Numbered from the stretch's first letter, positions 26,646 to 35,147 are shown. The stretch is 64,000 bases of DNA from Chryseobacterium sp. KLBC 52 (GCF_003347605.1 NZ_QDFZ01000002.1:248001-312000), one strand, 5' to 3'. The notes: generated by a model from the sequence alone, not told the origin. Program-made: numbers and translations.

Positions 26646-27479
26646 TTATTTTTTTTGATAACGGATTACCTTGCTAATTTCAATCGGATTGTTTTCTTTC
26701 ATCATTTCATCCTGTGCTTGTCTTTCAAAGGTTTTCAGTTGATCTTTACTTGTAATTTGAGTACCTCTGTAAAAATATTGTGCATCCGGCTGCTTATCAA
26801 ACTGTACCATAAAATCTTTAAATGGCTCATTGAATTTTTCTAATTTCTTTTTCCGAAACATTTCCTCACTAACCTCTAAAGGTTTGGTTCCTGCATAGTT
26901 TTCTATAAAACCGCTCGTATCATAGGTAGCATCCAATGACTTTGACTGCAACATGTTATATTTAAACTGACTTTTTGAATCATAAATTTGAAATATTAAC
27001 CCAGGCAATCCTCTAAACTTATAAGGCCCTTCATTATAAGGAACTTCTTTGCAAAACCAAGCCGTCCAAAGTCTTCCTCCAAAAAATGTAGTAGCTTTCT
27101 GCAGAAGATATTGATCTGCCATTTTTGTTTCATTGCTTAAATTCCATTTCATTGAATCATCTGTTTGATAAACAAACAAATCATCCAAATTTTCAAAGTT
27201 TTTATTTTTGAAGGAATTACGCTCCCGTGTAATAATATTTTGAAAACCCCATGTTCGAAAGCGGTAATTCTGATTAGCTTTATTGATTGAATCCATCCTA
27301 AGGAATTTATATTCATAAAATTTGACATCCTTGGGATTAATATCCAAAACCATATTGGTTTTAATGTAATCTGTAGAGCTTGAATCTATTTTGAATTGTA
27401 ATTCGTAAATAAAACGATGAGTTTGTGCGGAAGTAAAAACACAGCTCATCAATAGAAGAAGAAATATTCGGTTTAACAT
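26646..27479 (-). CDS. GLPGLI-family secreted protein
   Basis: This 277-aa protein has a signal peptide (MLNRIFLLLLMSCVFTSAQ) and the family motif FRGLPGLIFQI at about residues 155-165, preceded by GRLWTAWFCKEVPYNEGPYK. GLPGLI proteins are common in Bacteroidota and their function is unknown; they often lie near peptide-export or TonB genes. It stands alone, with 207 bp to the glycosyltransferase gene and 405 bp to the esterase gene. A role in the RiPP cluster is suggested by position only. Confidence 0.85.
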   Translation of the reverse strand: MLNRIFLLLLMSCVFTSAQTHRFIYELQFKIDSSSTDYIKTNMVLDINPKDVKFYEYKFLRMDSINKANQNYRFRTWGFQNIITRERNSFKNKNFENLDDLFVYQTDDSMKWNLSNETKMADQYLLQKATTFFGGRLWTAWFCKEVPYNEGPYKFRGLPGLIFQIYDSKSQFKYNMLQSKSLDATYDTSGFIENYAGTKPLEVSEEMFRKKKLEKFNEPFKDFMVQFDKQPDAQYFYRGTQITSKDQLKTFERQAQDEMMKENNPIEISKVIRYQKK

Positions 27480-27686
27480 AGTGATTGGTAGTTTTTTTAA
27501 TAGGAAAAATAGCTTCGCATATTTACTACTATATGATAAATCTATAGAATTTTTCGATGCTAATAGAATTCGAAAAAAAATACAGTTTTAATTTTTAGTA
27601 TTTTACCTAAAATATTTAATATAAAAAAGTTAAAAAATGTTTTAATTATTGAACTTTTTTTTACAGACTTTCGCAGAAAACCCGTG

Positions 27687-28871
27687 CTAAAAATACATTA
27701 GAAAGTGATTCACTTCATTGATATCATTAAGAGATTCTGAATCAAACCATTCCGGATTATCATCAATTAGCACATTCAGCTTTTCAGCAACAATTTTTGC
27801 TTCATCCATATGGCTTATTTTTATGCAAATTCTCAAATGTTTATATAGTAATTTCCAGTTATACAATTCTAATTCAACAAATAATAATCTTTGAGGAAAT
27901 GGACTTTTACCATGATATAAGTTTAGAAACTTTTTCGAATACTTGTAAGCTAACGCATAGTCCTCATTGTCATAATAATGACAAATGATTTTGTATGCAG
28001 GCTCAGCTCTTACAGGATCAATATCATAAGCTTTTGTATATTCCTGTAAGACAATATCCCAATCTTTTTCTAATAAGCTCAAGATACGCCCTATCGTATA
28101 ATGTGAATAAAATATTTCTTCACTGTACCCGCTATCTGCAATAGCAATTCTCTCTTGATATGCTTTTAATGCCTTATTTAATTTATCGATACGGTCATCA
28201 TTATTAAATGTAAACAATGCTGAAAAATAGTAGCTTTGAGCCAAATAAAAAAGCCATCGCGCACTATCGCTTATATCACTTTTCTCCAGATGTCTTTCTA
28301 ATATATTTGCGTGATTTAAATATTTTCCTGTCAAATTGCTTTGCCATGAGTTACCATCGTTATAAACGTTGATTTCAAAGTTTTCAATTACGGCACACGT
28401 AAATGCTGAATCACACTTTAAATATTCATGAACAGGGCCATCCCAAAAGAAAGGAATATCTGTTCTGAAAAATGTTAATCTTGAAAAGACGTCACCATTT
28501 AAATGCGCTTTGCTCAGGTATGAGTCTTCCGTCAGCTCATTTTTATTAAAATCTTTATGTACCACAACTTCATCACAATCCAGCCAATATCCATAAGTTT
28601 TCTTTTCGTCCCATCCCAGTGTATTAATAACTTCTTTTAATTTATGTAAAGCGAAATTGCGGCAACTGTCAAAGTAATCAAAAGCTTTATAAAATATAAA
28701 CAATTGTTTTTTATTTGCTTCCGCCCACCGCTGAATCACCTCTACCGTATTATCTGTTGATCCCGTATCTACACACACTACCAAATCTGCTAAATATAAA
28801 TTACTGTTTAACATTCGTTCGATAACATGCTCCTCATTTTTAAAAATAAAATTAAGTGCTATTTTTTTCAT
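27687..28871 (-). CDS. Family 2 glycosyltransferase with repeat-rich C-terminus
   Basis: The N-terminal GT-A domain begins KKIALNFIFKNEEHVIERML, continues with VVCVDTGSTDNTVEVIQRW, and has a DXD site at Asp98-Asp100 (LDCDE) that would bind a metal-nucleotide-sugar. From about residue 215 the protein is helical with TPR-like units (LFYLAQSYYFSALFTFNNDD, EEIFYSHYTIGRILSLLEKD). The start overlaps the SPASM gene stop by one base. Location in the maturase operon suggests that it glycosylates the peptide or a carrier; the substrate is not known. Confidence 0.8.
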   Translation of the reverse strand: MKKIALNFIFKNEEHVIERMLNSNLYLADLVVCVDTGSTDNTVEVIQRWAEANKKQLFIFYKAFDYFDSCRNFALHKLKEVINTLGWDEKKTYGYWLDCDEVVVHKDFNKNELTEDSYLSKAHLNGDVFSRLTFFRTDIPFFWDGPVHEYLKCDSAFTCAVIENFEINVYNDGNSWQSNLTGKYLNHANILERHLEKSDISDSARWLFYLAQSYYFSALFTFNNDDRIDKLNKALKAYQERIAIADSGYSEEIFYSHYTIGRILSLLEKDWDIVLQEYTKAYDIDPVRAEPAYKIICHYYDNEDYALAYKYSKKFLNLYHGKSPFPQRLLFVELELYNWKLLYKHLRICIKISHMDEAKIVAEKLNVLIDDNPEWFDSESLNDINEVNHFLMYF

Positions 28872-29914
28872 TATTCGTGCCAGACATTATGGTAAGGATC
28901 ATAATTACATAAAGCAGGTTTTGCGCTGTGAATTTGGCTTTCATCTAAAAACCCTCTACAGTCACTGCATATATTTCTGTATTCACAATCTTTACAAGTA
29001 TTCAATTGGTTTTTATTAATATTCCAGATATCAGAAAATGATTCTTTAATTACAATTTCAGTTAATCTCTCTTGTTTTATATTACCATAAGACGATGCCA
29101 ATGTTGGACAATTCTTAATATTACCTTTGGTATCTACACCAATTTTCTTGTACAGACATGAATTGTATTTTATGGATTCATTAAACATCCTAAAGTTTGT
29201 CGTAAAATATTCAGTAGAGATTTTACCACAGTGCGTCTCATCTTTAATTTCCTGCATAATAAAAACCACATTTCCCATGTATGAGAAATATTCAGAATTA
29301 ATGACTTCTATTTTATTAAAAGGAGTTGAATGAATAAAAACACTTTTAATTCTTAAGTGCTGTTTAGTTAAATCTATTAAAAAGTCAACATTATAGGATT
29401 CATCATATTTGATAATAAAATCCAGAGAAGTAATTCTTGAGTGGCTAAGAAGTGTCACAATTTTAATTATTTCTGCTTTTGATGGGGAATGAAAAAATCT
29501 GAACTGACAGTTTTTACACCCAAGCAATTCCAGATCAGAAAATATTTCCTCAAGATGCTGTAAATTTTGCGAACTGCTGTCAAAATCAATAATAGCACTT
29601 TCTATGATTGAAGGACTTTCAATATAATTATCCAGCAATGGGAAGTTATCTGCGAAATCAGAATAAAATATCAAATCATTTTCATATAAAAAATCCAAGT
29701 ACTCCACTAAAACCTCTTCTTCCCCTTTGAAATCATCGAATAGCTTTTCTAGTTTTTGGTTATTATAGGTTAAAAGAATAGTATGTAAAGAATTTGGGAT
29801 ATGATACCATTCTTCTCTTTGGGTATCTACGATCACAGATCTTTTCACACCTTTTGTCATAAGACATACTGAGTATAATTGTAAAAATTTATCCTTTAAA
29901 ATTGTATAATCCAT
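28871..29914 (-). CDS. gwsS: SPASM-domain peptide maturase, grasp-with-spasm type
   Basis: This 347-aa protein has a C-terminal SPASM domain with seven cysteines: Cys253 and Cys269 (C-X10-G-X4-C), Cys307, Cys310, Cys316, Cys319 (CX2CX5CX2C) and Cys336, enough for two auxiliary iron-sulfur clusters. The N-terminal two-thirds has no CX3CX2C motif, so the radical-SAM cluster appears absent. Pairing with an ATP-grasp gene in the same operon matches the described grasp-with-spasm peptide maturation system. The start overlaps the upstream 64-aa gene by one base. Its exact chemistry is not known to me. Confidence 0.82.
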   Translation of the reverse strand: MDYTILKDKFLQLYSVCLMTKGVKRSVIVDTQREEWYHIPNSLHTILLTYNNQKLEKLFDDFKGEEEVLVEYLDFLYENDLIFYSDFADNFPLLDNYIESPSIIESAIIDFDSSSQNLQHLEEIFSDLELLGCKNCQFRFFHSPSKAEIIKIVTLLSHSRITSLDFIIKYDESYNVDFLIDLTKQHLRIKSVFIHSTPFNKIEVINSEYFSYMGNVVFIMQEIKDETHCGKISTEYFTTNFRMFNESIKYNSCLYKKIGVDTKGNIKNCPTLASSYGNIKQERLTEIVIKESFSDIWNINKNQLNTCKDCEYRNICSDCRGFLDESQIHSAKPALCNYDPYHNVWHE

Positions 29915-30108
29915 TATTTAGTTTTCAGGTTGATGTCTTCATTTAGTTTTTTTAAATCAATAATTTTACTGATAGGTTTGTTTGCCCCTCCTTCGGGCAC
30001 ACAATAGGTGCTATCATAATCATTTATTGGAAATGCTTCTTGTTTTTTCTTATCAATATTTAATTTTATTTTGGTTAAATATTTATATACGTATGGTAGT
30101 TTTGTCAT
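29914..30108 (-). CDS. Small unknown protein in the peptide maturase operon, 64 aa
   Basis: I do not recognise this protein. It is basic at the N-terminus (MTKLPYVYKYLTKIKLNIDK) and has one cysteine in the segment STYCVPEGGANKPISK. It lies 8 bp after the ATP-grasp gene and overlaps the SPASM gene start by one base, so it is translationally coupled and likely real. It could be an accessory or recognition element of the maturases, or a second substrate. The EGGA near residue 40 looks like a leader cleavage site, but the rest does not resemble a typical leader. Confidence 0.6.
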   Translation of the reverse strand: MTKLPYVYKYLTKIKLNIDKKKQEAFPINDYDSTYCVPEGGANKPISKIIDLKKLNEDINLKTK

Positions 30109-30116
30109 CTTGAAAA

Positions 30117-31103
30117 TTAATTAGATAGATACTCTGCTATTTTTGATTCCAGATTATAAGAACATGATTGAGACACTGCTCCAAACTGCCCTACTGGATT
30201 TACCTCTAAAAAATAATATTGTCCTTTTGTATATATTAAATCGAGTGAACCACAATTTAAATTTATCTTATGCATGAATGAAATTATTTTTTCTTCCACA
30301 TCAACAGGTAATTTATAGCGAACATTCCGATTGGGTTTTTCGAAGTTGTATTTTCTGAAATCAGTTTGGGTCTTAGCGTCAGACTGGCTAAAAATAGCCA
30401 TACTATAACAAGTTCCATGAAGATAAAAAATCCTGATTTCATATTCCTTTTCAATCTTGTGTTGAAATAAGCTAGGATAAAATTGGATAGAATCATTCAT
30501 ATCATCTGCCGGAACATCTTCAGTAAAATACATATATCTATTGACTTCATCCTGGGCATGAAGAATGTCTTGGATACTTTTAGTTATAAGTTTAGCTCTC
30601 GCTGTATTTTTAAAATTGGTTAAAATCTTAGTTTCAGGAATTGGCAAGCCACAGCTGCTCGCCAGGCTAAGCTGCTTTAATTTATTAATATGAGCGGTTG
30701 ACTGACTTCCAATAATCTTCTCTGTATTGTTCTCTATATACCAATGTATATATTCATGCAATTCACGGGACTCTGCATACAGATGTTCTCTTGATTTAAG
30801 TGATACTTTTTCACTTTTAAATAACTCATATATATCTTTCATTTCCGGTAAAGGAAACATGGGAATACCGCCTCTCCTGTACCAACATGAATAGACATCA
30901 TTTAAATCCAGAGGTTCTTTGTTTTCAAAATAAAGTATAAATTTTGTCACTTCTCCGTTTTCGAAATCCAATCGTACATCAATCAGCCTGTCGGAATCTA
31001 CATTTACCCTGTAAAAGTCTTTTTGAGAAGCTATCAGATAATCAATTACTCTATTAGTAGAGATATCAGATTTTTGACTTAATATTAAAATAGTTTTTTT
31101 CAA
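30117..31103 (-). CDS. gwsG: ATP-grasp peptide maturase, grasp-with-spasm type
   Basis: This 328-aa ligase would form amide or ester bonds between peptide side chains at the cost of ATP, as MvdC/MvdD do in microviridins. The C-terminal ATP-grasp fold shows FQHKIEKEYEIRIFYL and the metal-binding set Asp288 (SLDLIY), Glu300 and Asn302 (FLEVNPVGQ). The N-terminal half (MKKTILILSQKSDISTNRVI, SCWYRRGG) resembles the pre-ATP-grasp domain of this family. It lies 90 bp downstream of the precursor gene, beyond a hairpin. The bond type made is inferred. Confidence 0.88.
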   Translation of the reverse strand: MKKTILILSQKSDISTNRVIDYLIASQKDFYRVNVDSDRLIDVRLDFENGEVTKFILYFENKEPLDLNDVYSCWYRRGGIPMFPLPEMKDIYELFKSEKVSLKSREHLYAESRELHEYIHWYIENNTEKIIGSQSTAHINKLKQLSLASSCGLPIPETKILTNFKNTARAKLITKSIQDILHAQDEVNRYMYFTEDVPADDMNDSIQFYPSLFQHKIEKEYEIRIFYLHGTCYSMAIFSQSDAKTQTDFRKYNFEKPNRNVRYKLPVDVEEKIISFMHKINLNCGSLDLIYTKGQYYFLEVNPVGQFGAVSQSCSYNLESKIAEYLSN

Positions 31104-31134
31104 CTTAAAATTATTTTTACTATTAAAAATAAAA

Positions 31135-31179
31135 AGCCTTAAATACTAACTATATTAAATAAGCTAGATATTTAAGGCT
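31135..31179 (-). terminator. Attenuator-like hairpin between precursor and maturase genes
   Basis: AGCCTTAAATA (31135-31145) pairs perfectly with TATTTAAGGCT (31169-31179) across a 23-nt loop. On the minus strand the stem is followed by TTTTTATTTTT. It lies between the precursor stop and the ATP-grasp start, so it could let most transcripts end after the precursor. Confidence 0.7.
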
Positions 31180-31193
31180 GGATAATTTAAAAA

Positions 31194-31427
31194 TTATTTA
31201 GCTGACCTACCAAGACCGAAGCCAGGTTCTAAGCCAACATTTGTTCCTCCATTTGGATCCTTTTCACAATCTGGGCATGCGCTATCAGTATCAAAAGTAC
31301 TCTCATTGGTTACAGAACTTGATGTGCTCGTGTTGCCTGCTAAACCTCCTTTAATTAATTCAGTGATTTCCAAAGTGTTTTTTGAATACTTACCAAATTT
31401 CTCGCTGTTTAAACTTTCTAATTTCAT
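31194..31427 (-). CDS. RiPP precursor peptide with double-glycine leader
   Basis: This 77-aa peptide is the probable substrate of the cluster. The leader MKLESLNSEKFGKYSKNTLE has the K-L-E-S-L-N-S-E-K-F style seen in Bacteroidota natural-product precursors and ends LIKGG, with cleavage expected after Gly28. The 49-residue core is rich in Thr and Ser (NTSTSSSVTNESTFDTDS), then CPDCEKDPNGG and a Gly-rich end (GLEPGFGLGRSAK). Hydroxyl donors and acidic acceptors, as needed for ATP-grasp ester or amide crosslinks, are abundant, and the two cysteines lie in a CXXC. Its 978-bp upstream region is noncoding. Confidence 0.85.
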   Translation of the reverse strand: MKLESLNSEKFGKYSKNTLEITELIKGGLAGNTSTSSSVTNESTFDTDSACPDCEKDPNGGTNVGLEPGFGLGRSAK

Positions 31428-31623
31428 AGTGTAAAAATTTAATATTTTGTAATGTTTTTTAGTTTTCTTTAAAGATCATTCTTAATTTAAACTGCGTGCA
31501 CTCAATCACAATTAAAAATTTAACTTAAATCAAAACTTTTCTAAAAGTATTAAAAAAAAATTAAAGTATTCCACTGATTGTGAGTTTTTTTTTAATAAAA
31601 ATAACAATTAAATACATTTGTTA

Positions 31624-31631
31624 CAAACGTA
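31624..31631 (-). promoter_or_regulatory. Possible -7 element for the precursor operon
   Basis: TACGTTTG on the minus strand fits TAnnTTTG, but no TTG is found at the expected distance. It would give a leader of about 190 nt. Confidence 0.3.
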
Positions 31632-32366
31632 CTCTCATTTATGTGAATTAAAATTTTAAACCGTCAAGTATCTGCAAAGGCTTTGGGAATATTAGACAAA
31701 TTCTGAAATTATCTCTCAGAAAAAAAATTACAGAATTAAAAATTAATTATATCTACGTCTATAGAAATAATTTAAAATTTCAATGTAAAATGTGTCAAAA
31801 AAAGCAGATAAATCGAGGTACAAATAATAGCAGATATATATCTGAATAGAATGCAACAGAAAGAAAATAAACACACTTGTATTTGGGAATTCAACTCTTA
31901 TCAAAAACTCTATAATCATTAAATTTTATTTTGAATCTGTGTATTGTCTACAGTAAGGAGGATATATTCAAATACATTTAGAAGAAGACCTTTAATGGGA
32001 GTAGTCCTGCAACGACAAGTACTGTTAGAGCTTATATAATAAAGGAAACACTAAAATCAACATTATACAACAATGTGCCTAATATTATATTATGGTTAAA
32101 AAAAATTACAAAAATTGACCATAAGCCACAGATTTAAGACCTTTTCGGTGATAACTATACATAAATACACTACCCTCCATAGAATACAAAGCTATTAATA
32201 ATGAAATTTGTGTGATATATCTCTTAGTTCACCATGACAATTTACACCTTTGCAGCAACAGCAATATAACCACCTGAAAACGAAAAGACTAAAGCAAAAC
32301 AATCTAAAATAAAAGCTTCTGGTCCACAAAAAAGACTAAAAAAATGTTTTATCGTAAAGAATTTTA

Positions 32367-32374
32367 TATATTTG
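32367..32374 (+). promoter_or_regulatory. -7 element of the acpP operon
   Basis: TATATTTG is a perfect -7 element 32 nt before the acpP start codon. A TG-containing stretch at 32345-32350 may be the -33 element. Confidence 0.6.
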
Positions 32375-32405
32375 CACCATCTAACAATTAAAAAAATAAT
32401 TTACT

Positions 32406-32645
32406 ATGTCAGACATTGCATCAAGAGTAAAAGCTATCATCGCTGATAAGCTTGACGTTGAAGAAACAGAAGTAACTCCTGAAGCTAGCTTCACTAACGA
32501 TTTAGGAGCTGATTCACTAGATACAGTTGAGTTAATCATGGAATTTGAAAAAGAATTTAACATTCAGATCCCTGATGATCAAGCTGAAAAAATTACTACT
32601 GTAGGACACGCTATCGCTTACATCGAAGAAGTAGTAAATAAATAA
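32406..32645 (+). CDS. acpP: Acyl carrier protein
   Basis: This acidic 79-aa protein carries growing acyl chains in fatty-acid synthesis on a 4'-phosphopantetheine arm at Ser37 ([16 protein letters not shown]). Length and helices are standard. It is followed 32 bp later by fabF, the usual pairing. It starts the operon acpP, fabF, rnc, IPExxxVDY, pyk. Confidence 0.98.
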   Translation: MSDIASRVKAIIADKLDVEETEVTPEASFTNDLGADSLDTVELIMEFEKEFNIQIPDDQAEKITTVGHAIAYIEEVVNK

Positions 32646-32677
32646 TATTCTTCAACAAAAGAAATTAAACAAAGTTT

Positions 32678-33922
32678 ATGGAATTAAAAAGAGTAGTTGT
32701 AACCGGATTTGGAGCAATAACACCAATAGGAAATAATGCAAAAGAATACTGGGAAAATCTTGTGAAAGGTGAGAGCGGTGCCGCTCCGATTACTCTTTTT
32801 GATGCCACAAACTTTAAAACAAAGTTCGCTTGCGAGGTAAAAAATTTCGATCCGTTACAGCATTTCGATAAGAAAGAGGCTAAAAAAATGGATAGAAATA
32901 CTCAATTGGGACTTGTTGCAGCAAGAGAAGCTGTAACGCATTCCGGCATTATTGAAGACAATGTAGATAAAAACAGAGTTGGTGTAATCTGGGGTTCCGG
33001 AATCGGAGGATTAGAGACTTTTGAAACGGAAGTTTTAGGATGGGCCAATACGGAAATTCCGAGGTTCAATCCTTTCTTTATCCCAAAAATGATTGCAGAT
33101 ATCACTCCCGGACATATCTCAATCGAATATGGATTCCACGGGCCAAACTATACGACTGTATCTGCGTGTGCATCTTCAGCAAATGCTATAATTGATTCCA
33201 AAATGCTGATCCAGTTAGGAAAAGCAGACGTGATTGTATGCGGAGGCTCTGAAGCAGCCGTTACAGCAAGTGGTGTCGGTGGATTCAACGCAATGATGGC
33301 ACTTTCTACAAGAAATGATGATCCTAAAACAGCTTCAAGACCTTTTGACAAAGACAGAGATGGATTTGTATTAGGAGAAGGAGCAGGATGTATCGTTCTT
33401 GAAGAATACGAGCACGCTGTAAAACGTGGTGCTACAATTTATGCAGAATTACTGGGAGGAGGTCTGAGTGCTGATGCACATCACATGACAGCTCCACATC
33501 CTGAAGGTCTTGGTGCTTATCTGGTAATGAAAAACTGTTTGGAAGATGCAGGCTTAACTGCTGATGAAGTAGATCATATCAACATGCATGGTACATCTAC
33601 TCCATTAGGAGACATCGCAGAATCCAATGCAATTTCAAAATTATTAGGCGAGCATGCTTATGACATTCAGATTAATTCTACAAAATCAATGACAGGCCAC
33701 CTTTTAGGTGCTGCAGGTGTTATTGAAGCTATCGCTGCATTGGGAACTATTATTCATGGTACTGTTCCTCCAACCATCAACCATTTTACTGATGATGAAA
33801 ATATTGACAGCCGACTGAACTTTACGTTCAATACAGCTGTTAAGAAAGATGTAAAAGTAGCCATGAGCAATACTTTTGGATTTGGCGGGCACAACGCTTG
33901 CGTTCTATTTAAGAAAATCTAA
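32678..33922 (+). CDS. fabF: 3-oxoacyl-ACP synthase II
   Basis: This condensing enzyme elongates acyl-ACP with malonyl-ACP. The 414-aa sequence has the Cys-His-His triad: Cys in TTVSACASSANAI, His in HGTSTPLGD and His in KSMTGHLLGAAG. It begins MELKRVVVTGFGAITPIGNN and ends with NTFGFGGHNACVLF. It lies between acpP and rnc, with 9 bp to rnc. Confidence 0.97.
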   Translation: MELKRVVVTGFGAITPIGNNAKEYWENLVKGESGAAPITLFDATNFKTKFACEVKNFDPLQHFDKKEAKKMDRNTQLGLVAAREAVTHSGIIEDNVDKNRVGVIWGSGIGGLETFETEVLGWANTEIPRFNPFFIPKMIADITPGHISIEYGFHGPNYTTVSACASSANAIIDSKMLIQLGKADVIVCGGSEAAVTASGVGGFNAMMALSTRNDDPKTASRPFDKDRDGFVLGEGAGCIVLEEYEHAVKRGATIYAELLGGGLSADAHHMTAPHPEGLGAYLVMKNCLEDAGLTADEVDHINMHGTSTPLGDIAESNAISKLLGEHAYDIQINSTKSMTGHLLGAAGVIEAIAALGTIIHGTVPPTINHFTDDENIDSRLNFTFNTAVKKDVKVAMSNTFGFGGHNACVLFKKI

Positions 33923-33931
33923 ATTCAATGA

Positions 33932-34696
33932 ATGGAGTTACAGAAATACTTTTCTAAATTCCTTCTCAAAAAAAGAAAAAGACAATTAACGGAGAGAGAA
34001 TATTTTCTCAGTACCGAGCTTAGAAAAGTTTTGGGTACAGAGGTACAGAATATCGCTCTTTACCGCGAAGCTTTTTCTTTGAAAAATTCTTCTAAAAATC
34101 AAGACAGCAATTACGAAAGACTTGAATTTTTGGGAGATTCTGTTTTGGGTACAATTATTTCTTGTCATTTGTTCCAGACTTATCCTCAAGCCAATGAGGG
34201 ATATCTGACACAAATGAAATCTAAGATTGTTAATAGGAAAAACCTCAATAAATTAGGAGAAGATCTCAAGCTTACCAGCCTTTTGCAAAAGCAAAACAGC
34301 TCATCAGCTTTGGGAGAAAATATCTCTGGAAATTTGTTTGAAGCCTTAATCGGTGCCGTTTATTTAGACTTCCATTATGATGCCTGCAAAAGGATTATTT
34401 TGGAAAAATTGCTGACCCCTTCCGAGATCAATAAGCTTGAAAACAAAATTGTAAGTTATAAAGGTCTCCTGCTCGAATGGAGCCAAAAGAAGAAGGTCAA
34501 TATAAAATACGAAACCTGCGAGGAAATACAGGCTAATAAATCTGTCGTATTCAGGTGCCATGTATGGCTGGGAGACGAGAAAATTGCTAATGCAACAGAG
34601 ACTTCCAAGAAGAAAGCAGAGGAAAAAGCAGCACAGAGGGCATTTTATATTTTAAACAAAAAAGAAAATATACTTGGAAATTCAAAAACTTTATGA
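33932..34696 (+). CDS. rnc: Ribonuclease III
   Basis: This dsRNA-specific endonuclease processes rRNA precursors and mRNAs. The 254-aa protein has the catalytic signature ERLEFLGDSVLGTIISCHLF near residues 66-85 and a second acidic site in GNLFEALIGAVYLD. A dsRNA-binding domain follows at the C-terminus (KGLLLEWSQKKKVNI, TSKKKAEEKAAQRAF). The start at 33932 is chosen over the out-of-frame ATG at 33928. It follows fabF by 9 bp and overlaps the next gene by 23 bp. Confidence 0.95.
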   Translation: MELQKYFSKFLLKKRKRQLTEREYFLSTELRKVLGTEVQNIALYREAFSLKNSSKNQDSNYERLEFLGDSVLGTIISCHLFQTYPQANEGYLTQMKSKIVNRKNLNKLGEDLKLTSLLQKQNSSSALGENISGNLFEALIGAVYLDFHYDACKRIILEKLLTPSEINKLENKIVSYKGLLLEWSQKKKVNIKYETCEEIQANKSVVFRCHVWLGDEKIANATETSKKKAEEKAAQRAFYILNKKENILGNSKTL

Positions 34697-35147
34697 TCTT
34701 GATGATATAGAATTTGAAGATATTGCCATAGGATTGGTAAGATTAGCCAAAGATGTACCTGCTCACGAGTTTTTCTACAAAATAAATCAAATCAACAACC
34801 TCAATTTTTCAAGGAAGAAAGATCTTGTCTTTCATGGAGGTTATTATGATTATTTTTTTCCAAGATTTGAAGCGTACCACAAGTATACGAAGACCTGTTT
34901 TACCTTCATTTCCAATAAATCTTCTGAAAGTAAGCAAAAAAAAATTCAGACAGAACTCTTTACAGAAGAAGAAAACATTAAATTTTTATTAAATAATCAG
35001 GTAGATGTGGAATATATTCTGCATAGTTCGGAACAGTTTCCTGATTTTTCCGTAATTTTGCTCCCTGAAAATCTTGTGTTTCCAATTCAAGATTATACAC
35101 TGAGTTCTGATGAGGAACTTTATCAAATTATCCAGTATTATGAATAA
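34674..35147 (+). CDS. IPExxxVDY-family protein
   Basis: This 157-aa protein belongs to a Bacteroidota family of unknown function found next to pyk and rnc. The naming segment appears as LLPENLVFPIQDYTL at about residues 128-142. The start is TTG (34674), inside rnc with a 23-bp overlap, because the next in-frame ATG is well downstream and MEIQKLYDLDDIE looks like a family N-terminus. The stop overlaps the pyk start, so the three genes are translationally coupled. Confidence 0.85.
   Translation: MEIQKLYDLDDIEFEDIAIGLVRLAKDVPAHEFFYKINQINNLNFSRKKDLVFHGGYYDYFFPRFEAYHKYTKTCFTFISNKSSESKQKKIQTELFTEEENIKFLLNNQVDVEYILHSSEQFPDFSVILLPENLVFPIQDYTLSSDEELYQIIQYYE

Larger units (their letters stand above)
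31428..32405. other. 978-bp noncoding region upstream of the precursor and acpP
   Basis: This very AT-rich divergent region holds no ORF of 60 codons or more and no RNA gene that I can identify. Candidate elements are a -7 TACGTTTG on the minus strand at 31631-31624 for the precursor (no -33) and the acpP promoter at 32367-32374. Confidence 0.6.

Noticed and set aside
35110..35139. Upstream ATG for pyk
   Set aside because: The extra 10 residues lie within the preceding gene and do not match the family N-terminus.
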